From NCBI RefSeq assembly GCF_016862915.1, contig NZ_BONW01000052.1:1-45124 (forward strand): a stretch of 45,124 bases of DNA, given 5' to 3'. Within the stretch, counting starts at the first letter, position 1, and every line of letters begins with the position of its first letter. Source of the stretch: Plantactinospora endophytica. Lineage in GTDB: Bacteria; Actinomycetota; Actinomycetes; Mycobacteriales; Micromonosporaceae. The translations under genes and the position numbers were made by a program. Below the pieces are notes generated by a model. That model was not told where the DNA came from. It searched no databases and worked only from the letters and a program-made list of their open reading frames with translations. Positions 15,701 to 24,400 of this stretch are shown here, one piece after another.

Positions 15701-16059
15701 TGCACACCGGCGGCGGTCAGCGCGGCTGGTGGATGCAACACGAACGTCGACAGCAGCGCGGATTTGCCGGCCCACGCATCGGCGCGCCACCAGGCGTACG
15801 GTCCCCGGCCGGCCTCGGTGCAGAAGGCTGTCAGCTCGGCCAGCTCAGCCTCGCGGTCAAGTAACTCCGGAGGCGCGATGCGTCGCACCTGTTCCAGGTA
15901 GACCGGTTGCGCCGCCCACCGTGAGTCCAGCCCAGTGATCTGGAGAACATTGGTCGTAATCGGCCCGGCGTTGTCGCCACCCACAGAGACGGCGCCATCG
16001 CCCACCGCTAGTGGCGCGGCCGGCTGGCGTTTGCCGAGGATCACGACTGCTGGCTCCAC
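12739..16059 (-). CDS. Large STAND-type P-loop ATPase with alpha-helical repeats
   Basis: An 1106-residue protein starting GTG 16057-16059. Residues about 20-36 hold AVSVGGDNAGPITT, a short motif found ahead of many actinobacterial conflict ATPases. After a 'LLDREAELAELTAFC' entry helix comes the NTPase: Walker A ADAWAGKS (93-100), Walker B VLVVDGLDEE (187-196) and a sensor-like RVIVAGRPNPPLP. A winged-helix-like stretch follows (about 280-380). From about 470 to 1070 there are many degenerate 35-40-residue helical units of the type 'A.AVA.AGD.DRAERIA..I.DP..R.QAL', resembling TPR-like sensor repeats. STAND ATPases of this layout act as oligomerising switches in immunity and programmed death; the trigger is unknown here. 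It is probably co-transcribed with the two-TM gene that follows. Confidence 0.85.
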   Translation of the reverse strand: MEPAVVILGKRQPAAPLAVGDGAVSVGGDNAGPITTNVLQITGLDSRWAAQPVYLEQVRRIAPPELLDREAELAELTAFCTEAGRGPYAWWRADAWAGKSALLSTFVLHPPAALTAAGVQIASFFITAWQAGQDTREAFTKAVLGQLCSLTGNDLPTVADDGTRETLMLTLLREAAAARQEAGGRLVLVVDGLDEERDASLGPYTNSIAGLLPADPPHGMRVIVAGRPNPPLPADVPGSHPLGDPRIIRRLDASPHAGDKGRLSRAELRRILKGSEVERDLLGLLAASRGGLSQADLRELTGADLLTVEDVLHTVAGRTFTRRGGVWSPEAGEVYLLGHEELQRTAVDYLGPQRLAAYRERLHVWADTYRGHDGGTPWPPNTPEYLLRDYPRMLAEIGATERLIALATDTARQDRMLDLSGGDAALLNEILEAQNLIMGRPEPDLAALARLSRHRAALQARNAAIPTNLPALWATLGHPVRAESLAHSIPNKNQQVQALAETARARAAAGDRASAARWATDAAQVALTITDPIGQARAFAEVAGAMAAAEDRGEADRWAQAAWRAAAEVPRYADRDGTLAGIARTVAIAGALDQAELIAASVTAGSLRSQTIDVIARIRTAVSGTAYTGGAGIEQQQSAAVTAGDPGRAEEVALGLRRPSEQAQALAAVALAAAAEDHERARTLAVQAERIARAISSYDWDAAKLTVVARAVAIAGDADRAERIANALADPDRRIQALSEVAVAAAGDPDRAERIAGTIPAVYRRALALAAVAETVAGAGDRTRAATLARAAEQVARTVPAASQQAQALTAAARAAAVAGDSEHAETIACRIPDPGDRVSALVEVVGAGRRDRALSVAFMAEEAARTVIARHRRTRAMALVAKALAAAGDQSRGRDLAAKAAEEIAPSSHGRRETSVLVDIAGALVAAGDVDHALQIAVTMVRPGDAPNILAEVARALAADGYCDRAENVINSLRLGVRVVSPEVTEVARLVAAAGDNERAERIARRVDPAFGDQERALAAVAVATAPRDPRRAEAVAGTITRPDLRAETLAEIAHVMGLPAGRQLYARAFILGSWLTPLPALAELQPGLVLRITEGYGDNPSPTP

Positions 16060-16189
16060 GAAGATCGAACGTGCGGCAGAGAGTCCTTGAGCTTATGTGA
16101 TGCTGTCCAAGGAGGACAGCGTGCACCGCGCCACCTCGGCCACTGGACCGTGTTCGTAGACTGATTGGAGAGGCCGGAGGAAGGTCGCC

Positions 16190-16594
16190 ATGGCGCGTAG
16201 GGGTCGTCGCTGGTTGTGGGCCGGACGGCTCGTGTGCCTTCTGCTGGTAGGCGGGCTGGTCACGTACCTGATGTCGGTGGGCCTAGACAAGGCCGACAAG
16301 GTCGCGAGTGGCATTGGCGCGGTCGCGGCACTGTTAGCGCTGATCGCGCCGTATCTCATACCTTCGAGCCAAGATGACGAGGCCACCGATGCGCACGCTA
16401 GCGGGGCTGGTGCGGTTGCGATCGGCGGGACGAACACCGGCGAGGTAATCGCCGAGGCCACGGGCACCATCCCATCGGCGGCGCCTGCTCCGGACGGCGG
16501 GGTGAGCGCGACCGGGCCGGCCTCCGTGGCTGTCGGCGGAAAAAACACGGCGCTGATCCGTACGAGGTTCACCGGCCGGGGACAAGCTGGGTAA
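16190..16594 (+). CDS. Small two-TM protein with two VGGxNT motifs
   Basis: A 134-residue protein from ATG 16190, divergent from the STAND gene with 130 bp between starts. Two membrane helices (about 9-29 and 41-57) flank the turn GLDKADKVAS, the same turn as in the 12036 gene. After an acidic spacer the tail contains AVAIGGTNTGEV (75-86) and SVAVGGKNTALI (112-123), clear relatives of the SVGGDNAGPI motif at the N-terminus of the STAND ATPase. Shared modules on both sides of one divergent promoter imply the three proteins work together, perhaps by motif-motif contacts that recruit the ATPase to the membrane. An AGGTCGCC site precedes the ATG. Confidence 0.75.
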   Translation: MARRGRRWLWAGRLVCLLLVGGLVTYLMSVGLDKADKVASGIGAVAALLALIAPYLIPSSQDDEATDAHASGAGAVAIGGTNTGEVIAEATGTIPSAAPAPDGGVSATGPASVAVGGKNTALIRTRFTGRGQAG

Positions 16595-16626
16595 GCCTCT
16601 CAGAGGTCGTGATGGACCCGTCCACC

Positions 16627-16656
16627 GCGACACGGCAAATTTGCTGCGCGTGTCGC
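16627..16656 (+). terminator. Hairpin behind the small two-TM gene
   Basis: GCGACACG (16627-16634) pairs with CGTGTCGC (16649-16656); the loop contains the self-complementary GCAAATTTGC. It lies 33 bp after the stop, and no U-run follows. It could terminate the upstream gene or be part of a structured RNA leading the reverse transcriptase. Confidence 0.5.
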
Positions 16657-16810
16657 CGGCGGCGTGCCCGTTGTGGCGGCCGGCGGCGGGCAACCACGGC
16701 CAGCGATGAGAGCGACGATCAGGCCGTGACCAGTAGGGAGAGCAGGCAAGTGGAGCGCCGCCGACCTCTGATCCACAATTCCTAAACCGCGTCAGATGCT
16801 GTAGACCTGA

Positions 16811-18319
16811 GTGGTGGAGATCGACCCCACCCTGCTGCAGGGCATTGATCTCGCCGGTTCTCTAGACCGGGAGATCGACAAGCCCCCGCGCATGCTGCCA
16901 CAGAACGGCGCCTTGCAAGCGCTGTCCCAACGCCGCCCCAAGGCGGCGACGTGGGTGCAGCAGGTCGTGGGCGGCCGTTTTACGCCGTCTACAGAGGAAA
17001 CGGTCGCGGTCAGCAAGATCAACCACGGGGTCCGCCCAGTAGCGGTCTGGGACCTGCCAACCCGGGTCCTCTACGGCGCCTTGGCCATGCACCTCGAACC
17101 CTCCCTGCCGTCGGTAGACCGTGGACAGACGCAATGGGCTGCGTTCAGACGGGCGCCGCTGGAGTATGACGGCTCGTACATCATCGCCACGGACATCGCC
17201 TCCTGCTATCAGTACATCGACCACAACCTCCTCATGGACGAGCTGCTGATACAGGTAGGCGAGCACGCCGCCGTCAACACGCTCCGCGACCTTCTCTCGA
17301 CCACTCAAGGCCGGACGTATGGGATTCCGCAACAATCGGCAGCCAGCGACCTGCTCGCAGAAGCCCTGCTGGACCGCTTAGAGCGGGTGTTGGTACGCCG
17401 AGGAATCCAGGCAGGCAGGTACAACGACGACTTCCGGTTCACCTGCCGGTCCTGGTCCGATGCAATTCGCGCGATCGAAATCTTCTCCGAGGAAACGCGA
17501 CGGCTCGGCCTCACGATGAATGATCTCAAGACCCTCACCTGGAAGCGTTCCACCTACCAGCGCTCCCTGGATGAGGCCGAGGACCTCCGCAAGCAGATCG
17601 CCGCCGACGCTCAATATGACCTGACGTTGATCGAGTATGACCCGTACGGCGACGAGGTCGTTTCACAGCCGCCGGACCCAACCGATGTCGACCGAGAAGC
17701 CGCCGCGCGGATCGTCGAGCGGTGGGCCAAGGTCGGTGGTCGCAGTCAGATCGCAGCGAGGCGAGTGAAGGAACATCGAGCTTTGCTCGACCTGCTGTCC
17801 TCGGCATTGGCGACGCTGGAGACGGAACCTACGACAGACTCCGAACTCTTGAAGCACCTCATGCTGATATTGCGATTCGCCCGGCAGATGACGCCGGCGG
17901 TCTGCCGGTACCTTGCAGGACGCACGGATCCCGCTCCAGTGATCGCCGCCTTCGACAAACTGTTGACCTCCAGGGCTTACCTGAACGACTGGCAGTCGTG
18001 GTGGCTACAGTCGGCGATCGCTTCCAACCCAGCCTTCGGGACCGGTGACGGCGCCAAGCGAAGAATCGAGTGGGTTCACGAGGCCTTCGGCGCGCAGGCC
18101 CCGACACCGCGCGCGTACGCCGCCCTCACCCTCGCCCGCCACGGCCAGATCAACGCTGACGAGCTACTTCGTCTGTACGACCGGACGGGTGCTACTGCCC
18201 GACCGTTGCTGGTCGCCGCCATCGCGTTGACAAAGCCCCCCAACCGCATCAGCAAAGCGGTCACCCAAGACAATCCGCTGCACCGGTGGGTGTATGAATG
18301 GGCGCCCACCGGTGCCTAG
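16811..18319 (+). CDS. Reverse transcriptase of defence (Abi/UG) type
   Basis: A 502-residue protein from GTG 16811 (GTG 16814 is equivalent). The RT core is ordered as expected: VRPVAVWDLPTRVLYGAL (about 74-91, motif 2), IIATDIASCYQYIDHNLL (124-141, motif A with catalytic Asp128), YGIPQQSAASDLLAEALLDRLE (170-191, motif B; usual GxPQG is GIPQQ), RYNDDFRF (203-210, motif C with Asp206-Asp207) and RRLGLTMNDLKTLTW (230-244). Residues about 280-500 are purely helical. There is no maturase, endonuclease or group II intron RNA domain. A stand-alone RT with a long helical C-terminus matches the AbiA/UG class of defence RTs. The next gene overlaps its 3' end. Confidence 0.88.
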   Translation: MVEIDPTLLQGIDLAGSLDREIDKPPRMLPQNGALQALSQRRPKAATWVQQVVGGRFTPSTEETVAVSKINHGVRPVAVWDLPTRVLYGALAMHLEPSLPSVDRGQTQWAAFRRAPLEYDGSYIIATDIASCYQYIDHNLLMDELLIQVGEHAAVNTLRDLLSTTQGRTYGIPQQSAASDLLAEALLDRLERVLVRRGIQAGRYNDDFRFTCRSWSDAIRAIEIFSEETRRLGLTMNDLKTLTWKRSTYQRSLDEAEDLRKQIAADAQYDLTLIEYDPYGDEVVSQPPDPTDVDREAAARIVERWAKVGGRSQIAARRVKEHRALLDLLSSALATLETEPTTDSELLKHLMLILRFARQMTPAVCRYLAGRTDPAPVIAAFDKLLTSRAYLNDWQSWWLQSAIASNPAFGTGDGAKRRIEWVHEAFGAQAPTPRAYAALTLARHGQINADELLRLYDRTGATARPLLVAAIALTKPPNRISKAVTQDNPLHRWVYEWAPTGA

Positions 18320-18863
18320 CACCGCCGGCATGACCGCTCTTGGCGAGGCGGCCCTCGGGCAGCTCGCCATCCGTGTCGCCGACTACCGTATGCTGCTGCG
18401 ATTGTCACAAGGAGCGCCGGACGGTCACAGCGGTCGACATCTCCGAGGCTCCGCTGTGGTGCGGCACGGCAACGCGCTCACCGATCTTGTCGCTGTCCTG
18501 GAATCCTTCACGGTCACTCGGCTACTCCACCTGCGGCCGGCGGTCGCCTACAACCAGATCATGAAATGGACCGATCGCATCAAGATGTGGAAGAAGTATG
18601 GCGGCGTGGACTTGGCCACCTACCCCCAGTTGCAGGCCGTTCTAGGTTTTGTCGAAGTCCGGAACGCCCTTGAGCATGGCCTAGGCCGGCTCACCGAACG
18701 TCAACTTGGCCAGCACCGGGACGAAGTGCTGAGGCAGATCGTGGCCACCGGAGTGCAGCTTGACGGCGACCGCGTACTCGTTACGCCCGAGGATGTAGGC
18801 CGATGCGGCGATGTGGGCGAAGGATTCGTCAGATTCCTGGACCTCCACGCGCCCAAGACCTAG
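18294..18863 (+). CDS. HEPN-like protein coupled to the reverse transcriptase
   Basis: Starting at ATG 18294 (26 bp inside the RT gene; GTG 18312 and ATG 18330 are alternatives) the product is 189 residues, mostly helical. The decisive feature is VEVRNALEHGLG at about 121-132, giving R123-x4-H128, the catalytic signature of HEPN ribonucleases. AbiA, a known phage-exclusion RT, carries a HEPN-type domain fused at its C-terminus; here a separate overlapping gene supplies it, so the pair could be a split AbiA-like system in which the RT controls an RNA-cleaving toxin. Family placement rests on one motif plus context. Confidence 0.65.
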   Translation: MNGRPPVPSTAGMTALGEAALGQLAIRVADYRMLLRLSQGAPDGHSGRHLRGSAVVRHGNALTDLVAVLESFTVTRLLHLRPAVAYNQIMKWTDRIKMWKKYGGVDLATYPQLQAVLGFVEVRNALEHGLGRLTERQLGQHRDEVLRQIVATGVQLDGDRVLVTPEDVGRCGDVGEGFVRFLDLHAPKT

Positions 18864-19049
18864 CAGAGCCCTTGCCCCGACCGGGCCGTCCTGTAGACGT
18901 GTCAGGGGTGGCGAGCCAACCAGCGGTCGCAGTGCCACCGATACGGGGGCCGGGCGGGACGGGGCGGGCAAAGGTCGGGTCTGTCTACTCAAACGCGAAA
19001 CTGCCTTCCATGATCAGCGATCGGCCGATCGCGTTGTGCAGTTTTGTGA
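18864..19049. other. Intergenic stretch before the CHAT remnant
   Basis: No gene or strong hairpin was found here. The sequence is GC-rich and appears to mark a deletion junction, because the CHAT reading frame that follows begins in the middle of the domain. Confidence 0.4.
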
Positions 19050-20298
<1,249 letters not shown>

Positions 20299-20377
20299 AG
20301 ACGACCGGTTCTCGGCGGACTGATCAGCGAATAAACCCAGGCCGCGTAGCCCGACCCGGACTTACGAGTGCCACAGG

Positions 20378-21448
20378 TCAGCGCAAGTCTGCAATCCAGC
20401 TGTCAGCCGTGTTGCCGAGCATCCTGGCCGAGGCGGCCTCCTGCGGGATGCGCAGTCCTCTGACCAGCAGATCTTCGACCGACGCCGCTGGTTTGCGCAG
20501 CCAACTCGCGAGCTCGATGGCCCGGTGCGGGTCGACAGGTTTCTGCCCTGGTTGCGGAAAGCCTTGATCGAGTAGCAGTTGATACAGGCCGTGGGCTGGG
20601 CGTATAGGAGGTAGGTTCTCGGCAGCGGCCGACACGGCGGCCGATGATGGGATGCGCAGCCCGTCGGCGTCGAGGTCACCGAAGTAGGCGACGTCGCGCA
20701 CCTCGGGTAGTTCGCCGATGCTGAGCACCGATGCCTCGAAGGCCGCGCCCGCACCCCATGCGATGTGCCCGACCCCGCTGGAGGCGGCGGCCAGCGCCCT
20801 GCGTAGGGAGTCGAAGGTGTCGGCGTTTTCGACGACGAGCAGGATTGGGCCGTCGCCGATGCGGCGGACGGGAAGCGGCGGATGGGATCGGAAGGTGCGC
20901 AGCATTCGCAGGGTGAGACGGTCCGGTCCGAACAGCGACGTGCTCAGCAGAGCGTCGAGTCGCTTCTCGTACCCGAACAGATCCAGGGATCGCTCTCGCA
21001 GGGGCAGGATGTCGATGTCCCGGCCGTGGTCGCGCAGCCAGGTGTTCACGACTTGGAGCACGCCGACCTGCCCGACGGTGAGTCGCGCAGTGGCCGCCCA
21101 GGCGAGCTCCGGGCGCCATGGCACTGCCAGGGCGAGCGCGGCGGCGGACATTGTTGCCGTTGGCTGAGACATCGTCAGCCTCGCCGGCAGCGGCGGTTCG
21201 GCCGTTCGGTCGAGGTTCCTCGACGTCTTCACCATGCCGGCCGTGGCCAGTACGGCGATCGTGGCGGCAAGATCAGCGCGGCGGGTCGGTCGGGTGGCTG
21301 AGGCCGGGTCAGCGCGGGCGAACAGCGGCCAGAGCTCGGCGAGCGTGATGGTGCGCCTGCCCCAGGCTTCAAGCTCGGCGGCCAGCCGCGCGGCGCGCGG
21401 GCTCAGCGGATGGTCAGCTGGCGACGCGAGGGAAGTCCCGACGCTCAT
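20378..21448 (-). CDS. jetD: JetD-like nuclease of a Wadjet-type system
   Basis: A 356-residue protein from ATG 21446-21448 overlapping the stop of the SMC gene (ATGA). The C-terminal half is a Toprim-like domain of the DUF2220 kind: ILLVVENADTF (203-212, catalytic Glu207), HIAWGAGAAFEASVLSIGEL (228-247) and VAYFGDLDADGLRI (253-266, Asp258 and Asp260). The N-terminal 190 residues are helical and probably bind DNA and the SMC motor. In Wadjet systems JetD cleaves circular plasmid DNA once the JetABC motor has stalled on the loop. It is the last gene of the four-gene minus-strand operon. Confidence 0.85.
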   Translation of the reverse strand: MSVGTSLASPADHPLSPRAARLAAELEAWGRRTITLAELWPLFARADPASATRPTRRADLAATIAVLATAGMVKTSRNLDRTAEPPLPARLTMSQPTATMSAAALALAVPWRPELAWAATARLTVGQVGVLQVVNTWLRDHGRDIDILPLRERSLDLFGYEKRLDALLSTSLFGPDRLTLRMLRTFRSHPPLPVRRIGDGPILLVVENADTFDSLRRALAAASSGVGHIAWGAGAAFEASVLSIGELPEVRDVAYFGDLDADGLRIPSSAAVSAAAENLPPIRPAHGLYQLLLDQGFPQPGQKPVDPHRAIELASWLRKPAASVEDLLVRGLRIPQEAASARMLGNTADSWIADLR

Positions 21449-24400
21449 ACGGGCCTGCGGTAGACACGCGTGGCGGTGACCGTGCCCAACGCGGTCCCGC
21501 TCGGGGCTAGGTCGTTGTCAGGGAACGGTTCGGGCAGTTGGCGGCGCACGACCTCGGCGACGCGAATGTGTTTCAGTCCGGCCCGCAGGTCGGCGTCGTT
21601 GCGCATCCTCACCCACAGGGGGAAGGCCGACAGGGCGCGATCGTCGGACAGCCCGGTCGTGTACACCAGTTGCACGCCGAGCGCCGCCGCGACGCCTTGT
21701 TGCAGTTCCAGCAGGTATTCGGCGCTGGCCTTGCCGATCGGGTTGTCCAGGAACAACACGCCAGAGTGCCGGGCCCGAATCTGGCCGCGTTCGTTGGCCC
21801 GCAGGGCCGCCATCGTGCAGTAGAGCACGATGGCGGCGGTCAGCTCTTGCCCACCGGAGAACACCTCGTTCATGTTCTCGATCGGCACTCGTTCGTCACG
21901 CAGGACCGCGTCGGGTTTGAGGAGGTCGACGAGGAAGCCCTTCGGCACGGCTGCCTCGATGCTGCGCAGCAGCAGTGCAAGGCCGTCCCGCTTTGGTGCA
22001 GGTGCGTTGCCGGCCCGTCCGGTGGCCGTAGCGGACAACTCGTCCACGACCTCACCGACCCGGGCGGTGAGCAGGCTCGGATCGGGTTCGGCGAAGCGAA
22101 TGCGCAGGAACTCTTTGCCTTCCCATTCGCCGAGCCCGGCGGGCAGTTTGGAGAGCCGGGATGCGGTTCGTAAGGTTTTGAGCGCGCCGTCGACGAGCGC
22201 GGCCAGCCGGTCGACGATCAGTTTGCGGTGCCGGCTGGCGGAGTCGAGGTCGCTGGTGAGGGTGGCGAGGCGCTGTTCGAGTTGGGTGGCGAACTCGTCC
22301 GCGCGGGCCGCCAGCTGTTCCCGGTCGAGGCCGACAAGGGCGCGCCGGGCGACGTTCGTCATCGCCTCGAACTTCGGTTCGCTGGCCAGACGCACCGCCA
22401 CGTCGACGAGCCGGATCACCTCCTGATGCGCGCTCCGTTCGGCTGCCATGGTTTCCCGCAGCCTTTCCTGTGCTGCCGCGGCGGCTATGCGGGCTTGCTC
22501 GGAGGTGCCGGCGTACGGTTCAACGGAGCCGGTATCCAAGTCAGCGTCGGGCTGGTCCAGCCGGGCTGCCAGGGGCTCACCGACCGCACCGAACGCACGG
22601 GTCGCCTCGCCGGCGTCGCCAGCGCGCTGTTGCAGGCGAGTTGCCTCGGCGAATGACTCCTCGTAGCGTTGCTGGCCGGCCCGCTGGTCAACGATCGCTG
22701 CCGTCAGCAACTGCCGGCCGTGCTCAACACTGGTGGGCCGGCGTTCCTCGGGCAACTGGATCCACACGTTGCGGTTGTCCGACGGTGTCACCGCTTTCAG
22801 CTCTCCGGTGACCACACCGACCTTCTCTTTGGCGGCGCTCATGGCTTCGTCGCAGCGAGTCCGTTCACGCTTGGTTCGGGCGATGGCGGCTTGCCGACCG
22901 GTCGCGTCCGCGCCGTCGGGGCTTCTCAGCAGCTCCGATGCGCGGGCGATGTCGTCCGGGTCGTGGCCGTTGACGTCGGCTCGGAGCCGTGCCGCATCGG
23001 AGTCCGCGGTGTCGGCTGCGGCGCGCAGGTCTTGGCCGACCTCGACCGCAGCGTAGGCGGCTGCCGCAGCCTGATAGGCGGAGCGCAGCGTCGGGATGCC
23101 GTCCGCTGGCACTGTCGCGGCGTGCTCACCGGTGGAGGTGACAACGTCGCCCATTTCGGCACGGTGACGCTCGGCACGGGCGCTCGCGTTCTCGGCGGCA
23201 AGTGCGGCCTCGATCGCCTGCTCCTGCGCGCGGTCGCGTTGCTGGGTCAGTTCTTCGGCGGTCCGCTCGCCCAAGGTAATCGCATCGTCGATCTCGGGCA
23301 GTCGCTTGCGCTGCTCTTCGCTAGCCGCTATGGCTGTCGCGAGCCGGTCCAATTCCCCCGCCCGGTCAGCGGCGGCCCGTTCGACCGGGCGAAGATCGCG
23401 GAGTTCGTCCTCAATTCGTTCACAGAGCGTCGCAGCCGCCTCGGCTGCTGCAACGGCGATTCCGTCGGCTGACTCGGCATCCGCCAGCTCCTGCCGTCGG
23501 GTGGTGAGGGTCTCGCGTAGCTCGTCGAGCCGTCCAGCAGGACAACGTCGCCGCCAGGCGGCCAGCTCAGTCTGAACCTCCCGAAGGCTCGTCAGCGTGG
23601 CGGTGACAGAGTTGATTTCGCTGCCGCGGAGTTCCATCGTCTCGCGGAGTTGGCCACGTTTGATCTCCGCGGCCTCGGCGTCGAACAGCGCCGGGTTGGG
23701 CTGCACGACGAACTGCTCGCCGACGGCCTCGGCCGGATCGAAACCCGGCTGCTCGGCGAGGGTGGTCAACATGCGGGCGCCGGTGCCGACGGCCACCGCG
23801 GCGGCCGGGAGCAGTCGCGCGGCGTTCAGCGCTTGGCGGGCGGCGGGCATGGCGGCGGGGTCGACGATGACGACGCCGTCGGCCAGCTGCGGATGCGCTT
23901 CGATCACCTGGCCGCGCTCGGCGGCGGGCACGTTCTCGGCCAGGTAGCGCCAGCCGGCGTGCGCCCCGACACCGGCGGCTCGCAGGGCTTCCAGGCTTGC
24001 CTCGACCTCGACGCGCGGCGGGAGCAGGCCGGCGTCGCCGAGCGCGTCGAGCAGGCGCTGGTCCTCGCGCTGAGCGTCGCGTAGCTCGTCGAGCTCCAGC
24101 CCGCGTTCCACGTCGTCGTCGTGCAATCGTTCGGCCAGCGCGTCGGCGCTGTCGTCCAGCATGTCGATGTCGACGGCATCGGTGGACAGCGCCACCTGGA
24201 CGAGCTCGTTCGCGGTCAGCCGGGCGGCCGGGTCGAGGACAGCTTGAAGATCCCGGTTGGCATCCTCGTGGCGACCGCGAGCGACGCTCAACGCCTCGCG
24301 TGTTTTCTGAGCGGCCTTTGCGGTGTCACGAACGGCGCTCTTCGCGCCTTCGAGTGCCTGCTCACCCTGTTTTATCCGCTCGGCGACGAGCCTGGCCGTC

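Noticed and set aside
16811-18319. Group II intron or retron origin of the reverse transcriptase
   Set aside because: No maturase/HNH domain and no domain V-like RNA was seen; the long helical C-terminus and coupled HEPN gene fit an Abi/UG-type RT better. A retron-type msr/msd could not be folded from the leader by eye.
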